A DNA stretch of 64,000 bases from Candidatus Chlorohelix allophototropha (GCF_030389965.1 NZ_CP128399.1:2284934-2348933); one strand, 5' to 3'. Shown: positions 16,510 to 25,455, counted from the stretch's first letter. Notes: a model not told the origin generated them from the letters alone. Translations and numbers: made by a program.

Positions 16510-17382
16510 TCAAGGTTGTCCCAGATATATGCGACCTGCCGGGTAATCAATAGTCATCCAGCGGCGCGACTCAAAAAGGTTGAGGGATATAAAACCTACA
16601 GCATCTTTGTTAGCAAAAATACCCTGTTCCGGTTGGACTACCACACTAGGATAATCAAAGCGGAGTGATCCAATTTCAAGTGAACCAATTCGAGCAACGT
16701 TTAACTCTACCGGACCGCCCATGCCACCCGCATTTAATGTAGTATAAAAATAATACTCTGGATGTTTATCACATAGCTTCTTCCAGACCGCAACAGGCAA
16801 ATTAAGGTAAGGTCCTGCTAAGGAAAGGGAAGCTGCGCCGCTATCCACGCGCAAATCAACCTCTAACCAGCCATCCAAACGACCTTGCACTCGCATAATA
16901 TGGTGACCATCTAGCCAAATGTTAATAAAACGAGTTCCATCCACTCCGGGCGGCAAGTACCCTTGAGGACGGTAGATATGTAGCGCGGGTGGTAAAAATT
17001 CCAATTCCACAATAAAATGACGCAGAAAATTATTGCCAAGTAGCCCGGCTTCATGGGTAGCCGGATATGGAACTTTGAATTGTGACAAATCTTGGGTAGT
17101 GGCAATCAAGTCATATTGGGTGAGTTCTGTGACGGGCAACATCCGGCGGAGAGGGGCAAGAGTATCTATTTGTTTGATAGGTACATTTATCACCCCGGCA
17201 GTTCCCGCCAATTCGGCATAACCAATGGTTGTCAAATTTAGCGATTGCGCTAAACTTACATCAATGGCACTCATCCCTGCGCCGGTATCGAGAATAAAAT
17301 AATGAGGGGGGAAGGTGCTACCATTAATTGCCAAAGGAAGAAAGAATTGCCCTAACTCCTGAATCGAATCTACCTGTGGCAT
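16510..17382 (-). CDS. Two-lobed retropepsin-like (clan AA) aspartic protease
   Basis: A 290-residue protein with two aspartic-protease half-domains in one chain. Lobe 1 has HYFILDTGAGMSAID (Asp32) and GLLGNNFLRHFIVELEF. Lobe 2 has LRVDSGAASLSLAG (Asp180) and VGFISLNLFESRRWMTIDY. Each lobe carries the DTGA/DSGA loop and the hydrophobic-Gly psi-loop, so one molecule could form a complete active site, as in pepsins. No signal peptide or membrane segment is seen, so it is probably cytoplasmic. The substrate is unknown. It is a single gene, convergent with nothing obvious. Confidence 0.75.
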   Translation of the reverse strand: MPQVDSIQELGQFFLPLAINGSTFPPHYFILDTGAGMSAIDVSLAQSLNLTTIGYAELAGTAGVINVPIKQIDTLAPLRRMLPVTELTQYDLIATTQDLSQFKVPYPATHEAGLLGNNFLRHFIVELEFLPPALHIYRPQGYLPPGVDGTRFINIWLDGHHIMRVQGRLDGWLEVDLRVDSGAASLSLAGPYLNLPVAVWKKLCDKHPEYYFYTTLNAGGMGGPVELNVARIGSLEIGSLRFDYPSVVVQPEQGIFANKDAVGFISLNLFESRRWMTIDYPAGRIYLGQP

Positions 17383-17581
17383 GCTACCTACACCTCTATT
17401 TCCTTTTGATATAGGCTCAAATTGAATAAGCTTGATAATACACGTTTTATTCTACCACACGCCACAGATAGGCATTATTCTAGTAACAAAACCAGCGGGG
17501 ATTGCTAGAAAAAATTGAACGCCCTCGCCTATGATTAACTGGTAAGTTACTAATATACCGGAAACTAGCAAGCGCTCAACT

Positions 17582-18637
17582 TCACTTGCCAAAATCAAAT
17601 CCTACCATTATTTGCCGCTCTTCATCCCATAATCGCAAGAAAATGCTCTTTAACCCCTTACGAAGGGTTAGAATCTCGGTCTGGCGGAAAAGAGAATTTG
17701 AATCGTGGCATTTTTGCAAATTGTAGTTAGGAATGAGAGGACTGAGGTGATGAATATGATGAAAACCGATATTGCCGGTGAACCATTGAAGTAATATTGG
17801 AAGCTTATAGTACGAACTTCCTTTTAAAGCTGCGCGCATAAAGTTCCATTTGACCCCTTGCTCCCAATAGGTCGCTTCAAATTGGTGCTGGATATAAAAT
17901 AACCAGACTCCCATAATTGATGCGCATAACATAAGCGGTAGCTCAATCAGAAGTAAAGGTAAAAATCCGATACTAAAGCCCAATAACAAGGTAATTCCCA
18001 ATAGAGCTAAATTAGTCCAGTAAACGCTGTAACGCTCTCGCCTAGCTGCTCTGGGATTGGGGAAGCGATGCAGCACTACAAATAGTATCAGCGGCATTAT
18101 AAGCAAAAGTAAAAATGGGTTGCGGTAGGTTCGGTAAATCAGTTGTTCTCTGCTAGACAATTGTATATATTCATTAACTGTCAGGGTTAAAACATCCCCA
18201 TTGTTTTGGGTAAACTTTTTGATAGAAAGCGGTAGAAGCTCACCCTCAACCCGCTTACCCAAATTTCCAACTGTTGCATGATGTAAAGCGTGGAAGTAGC
18301 GCCAGTGATAGTAAGGTGTAAGGCACAATAAACCGCAAATCGAGCCGAGAATGTCGTTAGCCTTTTTAGCTTTGAAAAAGGAATGATGACCGCAATCGTG
18401 AAAAATAATGAAAATTCTTATCAAAAAACCGGCGGCTAAAGGGGATAGGGCAAGAGTAATCCAGTAGGAATAAGCCTGGCTGAGGTACATCAAGTACCAT
18501 AGGAAAATAAAAGGGAAAAAGCTATTGATAAACTGCCAGAGGCTACTTCGTAGATTAGGATGGCGGTAAGCGGTTATCAGTTCACGCCAATCAATTGCTT
18601 GATTGGTAGTATTAGTTTGAATATCAAGGTATGCCAT
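17582..18637 (-). CDS. Fatty acid desaturase
   Basis: A 351-residue membrane di-iron desaturase. The three His boxes are present: HDCGHH (80-85), the HWRYFHALHH region (111-120) and HHIHH (293-297). Four or more membrane spans flank them. It introduces a double bond into acyl chains, adapting membrane fluidity with electrons from a ferredoxin-type donor. The length and box spacing fit the bacterial omega-6/delta-12-like DesA group. The gene is divergent from the degenerate receiver gene at 18922. The 284-bp gap contains both control regions, but I see no confident -35/-10 pair for this gene. Confidence 0.92.
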   Translation of the reverse strand: MAYLDIQTNTTNQAIDWRELITAYRHPNLRSSLWQFINSFFPFIFLWYLMYLSQAYSYWITLALSPLAAGFLIRIFIIFHDCGHHSFFKAKKANDILGSICGLLCLTPYYHWRYFHALHHATVGNLGKRVEGELLPLSIKKFTQNNGDVLTLTVNEYIQLSSREQLIYRTYRNPFLLLLIMPLILFVVLHRFPNPRAARRERYSVYWTNLALLGITLLLGFSIGFLPLLLIELPLMLCASIMGVWLFYIQHQFEATYWEQGVKWNFMRAALKGSSYYKLPILLQWFTGNIGFHHIHHLSPLIPNYNLQKCHDSNSLFRQTEILTLRKGLKSIFLRLWDEERQIMVGFDFGK

Positions 18638-18921
18638 ATTAATTATAGCCCCTATCTGTGTTAATCGTTCGCATCACGGTAGTATGCAACTCCATTTCAA
18701 CTTGACAAGCAGGTATCAAAAAAGTTACATCCTTACATCTAGCATAAAGTAAAGATAAGTAAAGGTCGGTTCGCCATCACACATAGGGTAAAAACTTAGC
18801 CAATACCAAATAATGTACCTTACCACACAGACAATTGCTCTTTTAGCTATTAGGCTTTAGTTAGGAGCAAAGAAAAAAGAGTAGATTAACTTAACATTTA
18901 TATAATTGAGGGGGAATTTAT

Positions 18922-19320
18922 GTGACTACAACCGAAGATCTTAAATGTTTAATCCTGGTATTGGAAGACATCGAAGAAATTCGCGATGGGCTGAGTAAGC
19001 TGTTAAAAGTGGATGGTTATCGGGTGGAACTGGCAAGAACGCTAGAAGATGCCATTCTAAAAGCTATCTGTCAGCCTCCTGACTTAATACTGGTATGCCT
19101 GGCTGGCTCAACTACTTCGATTATTCAGGTTGCTATCCAGATAAGACAAGGGGCTGAGTTAAAGAAGGATATACCAATCGTATTTTTTGATGTCGAGGAG
19201 GTGGAGGAAGGCGCGGAAGTTGCTCTTGAAGATAATTTGTATCTTACCAAACCGGATAACTTCAACCAGTTAAGAGCTTTGTTACGGAAGCTTTTAATAA
19301 GTAAATCCCTTACGCCTTGA
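18922..19320 (+). CDS. Stand-alone receiver domain lacking the phospho-acceptor Asp
   Basis: A 132-residue CheY-like domain. The usual N-terminal acidic pair appears as LVLEDIEEIRDGL, and the conserved Lys is present in YLTKPDN. The beta-3 strand reads PDLILVCLAG, so the position that should be the phosphorylated Asp is Cys. No output domain follows. The start is the GTG at 18922 behind AGGGGGAA; the overlapping ATG at 18920 runs straight into a stop. It probably acts as a phosphorylation-independent binding module. Its position divergent from the desaturase and convergent with a Crp/Fnr gene gives no firm partner. Confidence 0.8.
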   Translation: MTTTEDLKCLILVLEDIEEIRDGLSKLLKVDGYRVELARTLEDAILKAICQPPDLILVCLAGSTTSIIQVAIQIRQGAELKKDIPIVFFDVEEVEEGAEVALEDNLYLTKPDNFNQLRALLRKLLISKSLTP

Positions 19321-19328
19321 TCTATTTA

Positions 19329-20054
19329 CTAGCTGAAGCCGAGTAAACGTTGATATTCATTCTTGACGACATGGTAACATTCACACACCGAGTCTTCAAG
19401 ACCTTTTCGATCGAGGATAGTGATGTGACCCCGCGCATACTGGATTAGACCCTCATCTTGTAACCGCCCTGCCGCTACCGTAACACTCTCACGTCTGCCG
19501 CCCAACATTGTGGCGATAAGTTCTTGGGTCATTACTAATTGGTCAGTTTTAACCCGGTCGTGACTTAAGAGCAACCAGCGGCAGAAACGTTGTTCTACCG
19601 GATGAAGTCGGTTACAGATGGCAGTTTGGGAAATTTGAGTTATGAGTGCCTGAGTATAACGTAGAAGTACCTGCTGGAAAACTTCGCCCCGCTTGAATTC
19701 TTCCTGAACTGTTTTGGCGCTTAGTCTCAAGGCAGCGCCGCCAATTTGAACTACCGCTTGGTTGGGGGCGGTATCACCACCCAGAAAGAGTGCGATGCCT
19801 ACCACGCCTTCATTCCCGGTTAAACCTACCTCTGCGGTCATTCCATCTGCCATAGTGTAAAGCAAAGAAACCATTGAGGTAGTGGGAAAATAAAGATATT
19901 CCATTTGCTGTGCGTAGTGATAAACCACCTTGCCCAGTTCAAAATTAACCGACTCAATTTTGGGCAGTAAGCGTTGGTATTCTTCTTGTGGTAGCGCTGC
20001 CAGCAAATGGTTTTGGATTTTAACTCCGTCATTAGAATTTGCAGAGCCAGCCAT
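19329..20054 (-). CDS. Crp/Fnr-family transcriptional regulator
   Basis: A 241-residue regulator with an N-terminal cyclic-nucleotide-binding-like beta barrel (residues about 20-135, with PTTSMVSLLYTMADG and VGLTGNEGVVGIALF) and a C-terminal winged helix-turn-helix. The recognition region is VMTQELIATMLGGRRESVTV. The FNR iron-sulphur Cys set is not present. The cAMP-binding Arg-Ser pair is not evident either, so the ligand is unknown. It is cytoplasmic. The gene lies in an isolated position behind a terminator for the next upstream gene. Confidence 0.9.
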   Translation of the reverse strand: MAGSANSNDGVKIQNHLLAALPQEEYQRLLPKIESVNFELGKVVYHYAQQMEYLYFPTTSMVSLLYTMADGMTAEVGLTGNEGVVGIALFLGGDTAPNQAVVQIGGAALRLSAKTVQEEFKRGEVFQQVLLRYTQALITQISQTAICNRLHPVEQRFCRWLLLSHDRVKTDQLVMTQELIATMLGGRRESVTVAAGRLQDEGLIQYARGHITILDRKGLEDSVCECYHVVKNEYQRLLGFS

Positions 20055-20378
20055 GCAGTAGCCACCTTTCTTATATTTTACACATGGAATAGTTCAATTT
20101 CAGGTCAATTATTGAAGCTAATAACACAACGAGAGGTAGGACGGGAGAGTACGATTATGCCTTATAAATCTTATATCTCTAGTTTATCATGATATCAAGT
20201 AAGAAACTGCCCCACAACTATATTTCTTTGTCCAAGAAATAAGTAAGCGTAAAAAGACCAGCACCTCGAAAAATAAAACCAAACCACCTCTAATTTTGAA
20301 AAGACCCAGTTCTAGGTGGGTATTAAAAAGCCACTTAGAAGTAAGCGGCTGAGTTAGTGGGTTTTCTTATTCCTAAAT
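20055..20378. other. Intergenic region (324 bp) upstream of the Crp/Fnr gene
   Basis: No gene is seen. The right third holds two terminator-like hairpins for the minus-strand gene at 20379; the rest is AT-rich and should contain the Crp/Fnr promoter. No confident operator was identified. Confidence 0.5.
20304..20350 (-). terminator. Terminator region of the UPF0303 gene
   Basis: On the minus strand, AGCCGCTTA pairs with TAAGTGGCT (one G-U pair, 4-base loop) and is followed by TTTTTAATA. A second weaker hairpin (ACCCA with TGGGT, 20304-20321) follows with CTTTTC. Confidence 0.7.
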
Positions 20379-20849
20379 TTATAAGCCGAGAAATTCCATA
20401 AGTACCTGCACCACTAGGCGATGGTCTTCTTCTTGCGGTAGCCCGGAAACTGTAATTGTACCAACTACCCCTACGTTTTTGATAATAATAGGAAATGAGC
20501 CACCATGGGGAGCATATTCTTCGGGATTTAGAAAGTGCTTTTCCTCAATAGTGGTATTGCGGCTTTTGTAATAAATTCCCATGAAATATGAGCTATGATT
20601 AAAGCGGTTCACCACCCGATTCTTGCGCTTAATCCATTCGTCATTGTCGGGGGTAGTGCCGGGCAAAGCGTAGTGGTATAGTTGTTGCCCGTTACGGCAA
20701 ATATCTACGGTAAAACTCTTGCCTTCTCTTCTACCAATATCCACCAACCATGTTCCAATTTCGTAGGCAGTGTCATTGGTAAATTCAATGAACTGGATTA
20801 AATCCTCTTGCTGCTGTAACTCTTGCAGCAATTTATTAAAATCTTCCAT
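20379..20849 (-). CDS. UPF0303 / heme-degrading-domain (GlcG-like) protein
   Basis: A 156-residue cytoplasmic protein of the UPF0303 (YBR137w-like, HbpS/GlcG-like fold) family. Recognisable segments are AYEIGTWLVDIGRREGK, FTVDICRNGQQLYHYALPGT, RKNRVVNRFNHSSYFMG and YAPHGGSFPIIIKNVGVVGT. The family's function is not settled. The length is normal. It follows the Gfo/Idh/MocA gene by 14 bases on the same strand and is probably co-transcribed with it. That suggests a link to small-molecule (sugar or polyol) metabolism. Confidence 0.85.
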   Translation of the reverse strand: MEDFNKLLQELQQQEDLIQFIEFTNDTAYEIGTWLVDIGRREGKSFTVDICRNGQQLYHYALPGTTPDNDEWIKRKNRVVNRFNHSSYFMGIYYKSRNTTIEEKHFLNPEEYAPHGGSFPIIIKNVGVVGTITVSGLPQEEDHRLVVQVLMEFLGL

Positions 20850-20863
20850 GAATTTATTCCTTC

Positions 20864-21907
20864 TTAGTCTACTAACAGCACTTGTTTTTCACGGCTGCTT
20901 TGCCCTGCCAGTTGAATAAACTTGATTACTTCCAATGCCTCTTGCGCTGTCACTGGCGGAGGTGTGCCATCTGTTAGGGCAGTGTATATGACATTATAAA
21001 AGGCTTCATAAGAACCGGGTAAGGTTTCGATTTTCCCGCTTAGAGTCAGTTCTCCTGCGCCTGTAAAAAGCTCACCGTATAATTCCGAACTCTCTTTTCC
21101 CCAACCCGAGTCACCGGGACGCATGCCTCTTTTGAGCGCATCTTCTTGTGGATCAAGCCCGTATTTAATATAACTGCCTTTGGTACCGTGTACCTGAAAA
21201 CGAGGACCAGGTTTTTTATTGATTGTACCAGAATGGAGTATTACCCGTAAGCGCTCATAACCGAGGATAAGGTGGAAATAATCAATAGTAGTTGCGCCCG
21301 GACGTTGTGGGAAAGCATCAGCCCAGATTGTTTGAGGCTTGCCAAATAACTGCAATGCCTGATCAATCAGGTGTGCGCCCAGATCGAACAGAATACCCGA
21401 ACCCTCTAGCGCTTGTTCGCGCCACTTGTTGCCTACTTCAAGTCGGAAACGATCAAAGTGGGATTCGTAAGTGTAAATTTCGCCCAGCACATCACTTTCA
21501 ATCAACTTCTTTATAGTCAGAAAATCGCCATCCCAACGCCGATTCTGATACACGCTCAATATACATTTGTTTTCAGCAGCAAGGCGAATTAATTCCTCGC
21601 CCTCCTCAAGCCGATTAACAAATGGTTTTTCCAACACGACATGCTTACCAGCATTGAGCGCTTGACTTGTCAAGGAAAAATGGCTGGTGTTAGGGGCACA
21701 AACTACCACCAGATCAACTTGTGGGTCATTTATTAGCGCATCGGGGCTGGCAACTACCAGTGTCTCTGGGTAATCTTTATGTACTTTATCGGGGTTTGAA
21801 GATGCTATTTTGTAAAGCTCAAATTCTTTGAGGCGTGAGATCAATGGGGCATGAAAAACTGCGCCCGAAAGTCCGTAGCCGATAATACCAACTTTGATTA
21901 TGGACAT
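20864..21907 (-). CDS. Gfo/Idh/MocA-family oxidoreductase (scyllo-inositol dehydrogenase-like)
   Basis: A 347-residue NAD(P)-dependent dehydrogenase. The N-terminal Rossmann fold has VGIIGYGLSGAVFHAPLI, and the catalytic Lys lies in HVVLEKPFVN. The second domain includes YQNRRWDGDF, FDLGAHLIDQALQLFG and KGSYIKYGLDPQEDALKRG. These are hallmarks of the YdgJ/IolW scyllo-inositol dehydrogenase branch. It would oxidise or reduce a sugar or inositol in the cytoplasm. It is the first gene of a two-gene unit with the UPF0303 gene. The exact substrate is inferred only from subfamily resemblance. Confidence 0.9.
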   Translation of the reverse strand: MSIIKVGIIGYGLSGAVFHAPLISRLKEFELYKIASSNPDKVHKDYPETLVVASPDALINDPQVDLVVVCAPNTSHFSLTSQALNAGKHVVLEKPFVNRLEEGEELIRLAAENKCILSVYQNRRWDGDFLTIKKLIESDVLGEIYTYESHFDRFRLEVGNKWREQALEGSGILFDLGAHLIDQALQLFGKPQTIWADAFPQRPGATTIDYFHLILGYERLRVILHSGTINKKPGPRFQVHGTKGSYIKYGLDPQEDALKRGMRPGDSGWGKESSELYGELFTGAGELTLSGKIETLPGSYEAFYNVIYTALTDGTPPPVTAQEALEVIKFIQLAGQSSREKQVLLVD

Positions 21908-22191
21908 ACTTTTACAGGTTCTCCTTCATAAAATAAGTGAATTTATCCTACCACTTAAGGAGAGGAATGACAATTTAGATGTGCTTATTTATTTCTCCCA
22001 AAGAGAGCTAACCAGACTAAAGTAGTATGCGCGGGTAGCTTTAAAGGATAGTATTAAGATAATATTAAATACGATAAAAACCATCCATTTTATCCTTTAA
22101 AAATTGAATGAAGTAATCTATTATGTTAGATATATAATCATCAAAAATGAGGGTTTAGATCAAAGTATTTGCGTAGTAAAGGGTATGTATT

Positions 22192-22371
22192 ATGGGTAAA
22201 ATACTTAAGCCAGTCGGCACTGCAAAGCAAATAGATGAAAAGATAGTATATGGGGAGTGGGAAAACTTTACCGATACCGTTATTAGTGATATAAGAACTG
22301 GGGTACTTACCCGGTTGCTACCTACAAAACCTGACAACAAGCAAAACGCTCAACAAAAGTTGGTAAAGTAG
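22192..22371 (+). CDS. Small hypothetical protein (59 residues)
   Basis: An ATG at 22192 with AAAGGG eight bases upstream opens a 59-codon frame ending at 22371. It begins MGKILKPVGTAKQIDEKIVY and ends in a Lys/Gln-rich tail (NKQNAQQKLVK). It is hydrophilic with no membrane segment or known motif. It fills most of the gap between the divergent oxidoreductase and a strong bidirectional terminator, which supports a genuine short gene. No function can be proposed. Confidence 0.45.
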   Translation: MGKILKPVGTAKQIDEKIVYGEWENFTDTVISDIRTGVLTRLLPTKPDNKQNAQQKLVK

Positions 22372-22415
22372 CATTAAGCAACACCTACCAAAGCTTAATC
22401 CTCAGTCTGAATCAT

Positions 22416-22440
22416 AAAGGGGCGATGCTGTCGCCCCTTT
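22416..22440. terminator. Bidirectional terminator between the small protein and OsmC genes
   Basis: A perfect 10-bp inverted repeat (AAAGGGGCGA with TCGCCCCTTT) and a 5-base loop lie between the convergent 22192 and 22449 genes. The A/T ends serve both strands. Confidence 0.8.
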
Positions 22441-22448
22441 GCGATTTA

Positions 22449-22886
22449 TCAATCTACTGCTGAGCTTATTTCTACTAAACGCGAAGTCATAACTATCTCG
22501 ACTGAACCCGCTAGGCTGGCAGATACTGAGCAATATTTCTCGTGTGAAAGGGCAATGGCTTTATCAACCGACTCTTGATTCAGGTTGTGACCTTCAACCA
22601 CATGTTCCACCACAATCCGGTCAAATTTCTTGGGGTGTTCCTCATGTTCCCAGCCCTTTACTTCTAAACGATAGCCGATTACCTCTTGTCGCATCTTTTT
22701 CAACATGGAAATCACATCCATTGCAGTGCAGCCTGCCAACGATACCAGCAAAAGCATTTTAGGGGTAAAGCCTTCATCAGAACCCCCGAACTCGGCTTTG
22801 GTATCCATTATAACAGTGAAACCACTTTCGGCAGTGGCGGTGAACTTCATTCCAGATTCCCAGTTTACTGTAACTTCTTTTAGCAT
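22449..22886 (-). CDS. OsmC/Ohr-family protein
   Basis: A 145-residue OsmC-like protein. The two reactive Cys are present: Cys53 in SLAGCTAMD and Cys119 in HEKYCSVSASL. SDEGFTPKMLLLVSL is the conserved helix start. Family members reduce organic hydroperoxides using a dithiol relay in the cytoplasm. This is the YhfA-like branch by sequence impression. AGGAGAAC lies before the start, and a TATAAT-like -10 lies at 22938-22943 on the minus strand. A second OsmC protein is at 35650. Confidence 0.9.
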   Translation of the reverse strand: MLKEVTVNWESGMKFTATAESGFTVIMDTKAEFGGSDEGFTPKMLLLVSLAGCTAMDVISMLKKMRQEVIGYRLEVKGWEHEEHPKKFDRIVVEHVVEGHNLNQESVDKAIALSHEKYCSVSASLAGSVEIVMTSRLVEISSAVD

Positions 22887-23205
22887 AATGCTGTTCTCCT
22901 TCTCTCGACTTCATCTATTTGTTTTGATGCTTATTCCATTATAATATACATACTCCATATATATAGGCATAAAACGAGATGAAATCCTGATTTTTGTATA
23001 ATGACCAACCTAGTTGAACTCAGTTGCTCTCCCATTACAACTTTCGAGATACCTCGGTTTCTTCTACCACGCAAATTTCTGATGTTTACCCAGTTATACA
23101 ACAAGCTATTTATTTAGAATTAAAGTTGACTTAAAATAATAAGGACAGTATTGTGCAATATTTTTAGCCACAGTCTTTACCTTTTAAATTTAAGGATGAA
23201 ACAAA
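22887..23205. other. Divergent intergenic region (319 bp) between the OsmC and RDD genes
   Basis: No gene is seen. TATAAT-like -10 elements occur on the minus strand at 22938-22943 (for OsmC) and on the plus strand at 22997-23002 (for the RDD gene, but rather far from its start). Neither has a good -35 match. Confidence 0.4.
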
Positions 23206-24291
23206 ATGCTTTGTCCAAACTGCCAGTTTGCAAATTTAGCAAGCGCAACTCATTGTCTTATTTGTAATTCGCCCTTAGCTCGCTCAGAAAGTCCTGATTC
23301 CAATCTTTATGACGGATTTATGCCTTCTTGGATGAAACCGACACAGACGAGTGTTACTGCCGGAAATACAACAGCCAATCCATCCGCTATGTCAGCTTTA
23401 TCAATTGAAGATTTGTTGCAAAAAAGTATCCCGGCAGATAAAAACGAAACGAATAAGCCACCCGCATGGCAACAGGTTGAACCCTTACCAGTAGCAGAGA
23501 CAATAAAAGCTCCGCCACCACCACCGCCTTTTGGTCAGCCAAAAGCGCCTCCTTCTCCAAAGGTTGAAACTGGAGTTTACAAAGGCTGCTACTATTATGT
23601 TGGAGAAGAGGGAGAAACCGTCATAATGCGACTAGCCGGATTAATGGAACGGTTCTGGGGCGCAGTAATCGACTCGATTATCACCTATCTTTTGTCGTTT
23701 TTATTCTATTTCATTTTCTTTATCTTTATTGGTATTGCCAGCGTAACTATGCCCACTAGCTCTAGCCAAAAATCAAGGTCTTATACCAGCACCGAGTCTA
23801 GCTTATCCAGCAACTCCAATTTCTTTGAGTGGATATTCTCGAATTTACTCACCATAATTATGGTTAGTACGATTCCGTTTCTCTATCATGTGATAACAGT
23901 ATTTATGGGCGGACAAACTATTGGGCATCGTATCAACCACATCAAAGTCATTCACGGCGGTGGTACTCCCATAACTTTGGGTTCAGCCGTTTTGAGAGCA
24001 TTATGGGGAATCCTTTATAGCTTTGGGTTGGGCTTAGTAGCCGGAATAGCGGTTAATTTAGTGCTGCCTTTGCTAATAGATGACAACATCCTAAACCAAT
24101 CGAATTCTAGAATAGCAGGGCAATTTATTAGCGCATTGTTTACCATTATGATAGTGGTTTTGGCAATATATATAATCGGCTATATAGCAGTGTTGTATGT
24201 AATGCTGGTGGATAAGGGGAAACAAGGTATGCATGACAAAATGGCAAGTACGTATGTAGTCGAAGCCATCCCTCTATCTACTGGAAATTGA
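23206..24291 (+). CDS. Zinc-ribbon plus RDD-domain membrane protein
   Basis: A 361-residue protein. Residues 3-20 form a zinc ribbon (CPNC and CLIC). A long disordered Pro-rich linker follows (PPPPPPFGQPKAPPSPK). From about residue 140 an RDD domain begins (LAGLMERFWGAVIDSIITYL), with four to five membrane spans and the second conserved part GGQTIGHRINHIKVI. RDD proteins are small transporters or assembly factors of unclear function, some implicated in Na+/H+ exchange. The gene stands alone between divergent and convergent neighbours. Confidence 0.85.
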   Translation: MLCPNCQFANLASATHCLICNSPLARSESPDSNLYDGFMPSWMKPTQTSVTAGNTTANPSAMSALSIEDLLQKSIPADKNETNKPPAWQQVEPLPVAETIKAPPPPPPFGQPKAPPSPKVETGVYKGCYYYVGEEGETVIMRLAGLMERFWGAVIDSIITYLLSFLFYFIFFIFIGIASVTMPTSSSQKSRSYTSTESSLSSNSNFFEWIFSNLLTIIMVSTIPFLYHVITVFMGGQTIGHRINHIKVIHGGGTPITLGSAVLRALWGILYSFGLGLVAGIAVNLVLPLLIDDNILNQSNSRIAGQFISALFTIMIVVLAIYIIGYIAVLYVMLVDKGKQGMHDKMASTYVVEAIPLSTGN

Positions 24292-24299
24292 GCTTTGAG

Positions 24300-24325
24300 A
24301 GGCTAAACTCCTGTCAAGAGCCTTT
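24300..24325 (+). terminator. Possible weak terminator of the RDD gene
   Basis: AGGCT and AGCCT form a short 5-bp stem with a 14-base loop, followed by TTTTAT. It lies between convergent genes but the stem is weak. Confidence 0.35.
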
Positions 24326-25455
24326 TATAGTGCTAAATCTCGATCCTGATGATAGGGCAAACCTAAGCGGATGCTCATAGCAGCTTTGTAAAGTTCGCGC
24401 CCCAAGTAAAAGGCGTGTGAAGCATTATCAACCCCAAGCTGACGAAACAGTGTTCGCAGTTCCTTATCCTCGATACCGCCGGACACAAACAACTGATCAT
24501 TAAAGGCATAGATACACTTGCCGTCAGTAAAGATTCGGATATTTGAATCGGTCAGGCGTGCTTGTATCTCCCGCAACTGTTCTTCAGTATAGTAATGGGT
24601 GGCGTTAGACGAAGCCTTAGTGCAGCGAATCTGTAATTCCAACCAACTTTCCAGTTCCGTCAGGTCGGTTGGTCCTAAGACTGCTTTTATACCACTGATT
24701 CGTTCAAGAGAAGCCAGATCGCCTTTAGCCCAACCGGGAATAACCAGCAAGTCGTAAATACCGGATTCTTCTTCGGGAAGCTTGAGATGGTCGGCAATAT
24801 AGCGCACGCTCATAAAAGCAGCGACATCCATATCCATTTTAGCTATACCGTAGGTAAAGTTAAGCTGAGTGCTTAGATCATGCAGAAATTGTTCCAGAAC
24901 AGGAGCAGCTAGCTTGCCAGTTACAAAAAGAAAACGGGGGGGAGGAATTTGCAAGCCCGGTTCGGCGCAATAACGAAATACGCCTTCCTTTTCAAGGTCG
25001 AAGGTAGCCAGTAAATCTTCAATAGTGCTTTGAAGTTGAGGGTGGGTAAAACGGGGGGCAAACTCGTTAAGCGGTGCAAGCACAAAGGCACGTTCATGCA
25101 AGCGCGGGTGCGGAACCTGAAGCCTATCTTCATTGACCAAGTGATCACCATAAAAGAGGATATCAAGGTCAAGCGGGCGGGGATAATTACGGGGGGCAGA
25201 GAAATCTCGCCCCGCCAATAATTCTATCCGTTTTAGGCTATCGAGCAAATCAAGTGGAGACAGTTCGGTCTCCCCTTCCAACGCCATATTCAGGAAATCG
25301 GGTTGATTAATGTACCCCACCGGGCGGGTTTCGTATAAGCCGGAAACCGCTCTGATCTTAAACTTGCCGCCTAGCCGGAGACGTTCCAGCGCGGCAGCAA
25401 GATTAGCTCTTCTATTTCCCAGATTAGCGCCCAGCGCAAGATAAACGGTAGTCAC
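24325..25455 (-). CDS. folK: FolK (HPPK) fused to a C-terminal domain resembling DUF6513/DUF4346
   Basis: A 376-residue protein. Residues 1-155 are 6-hydroxymethyl-7,8-dihydropterin pyrophosphokinase of folate synthesis: YLALGANLGNR, YETRPVGYINQPDFLNM, and the ATP/Mg segment RPLDLDILFYGD with PHPRLHERAFVL. Residues about 173-376 are an added region starting RFLFVTGKLAAPVLEQF and ending GLPYHQDRDLAL. It recalls domains found with dihydropteroate-synthase-like proteins in archaea and cyanobacteria (DUF6513, DUF4346). Typical FolK is about 160 residues, so this is a genuine long fusion. The extra region might act in pterin metabolism; that is inference. The downstream boundary is clear, 6 bases before the acyl-CoA dehydrogenase stop. 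Confidence 0.85.
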   Translation of the reverse strand: MTTVYLALGANLGNRRANLAAALERLRLGGKFKIRAVSGLYETRPVGYINQPDFLNMALEGETELSPLDLLDSLKRIELLAGRDFSAPRNYPRPLDLDILFYGDHLVNEDRLQVPHPRLHERAFVLAPLNEFAPRFTHPQLQSTIEDLLATFDLEKEGVFRYCAEPGLQIPPPRFLFVTGKLAAPVLEQFLHDLSTQLNFTYGIAKMDMDVAAFMSVRYIADHLKLPEEESGIYDLLVIPGWAKGDLASLERISGIKAVLGPTDLTELESWLELQIRCTKASSNATHYYTEEQLREIQARLTDSNIRIFTDGKCIYAFNDQLFVSGGIEDKELRTLFRQLGVDNASHAFYLGRELYKAAMSIRLGLPYHQDRDLAL

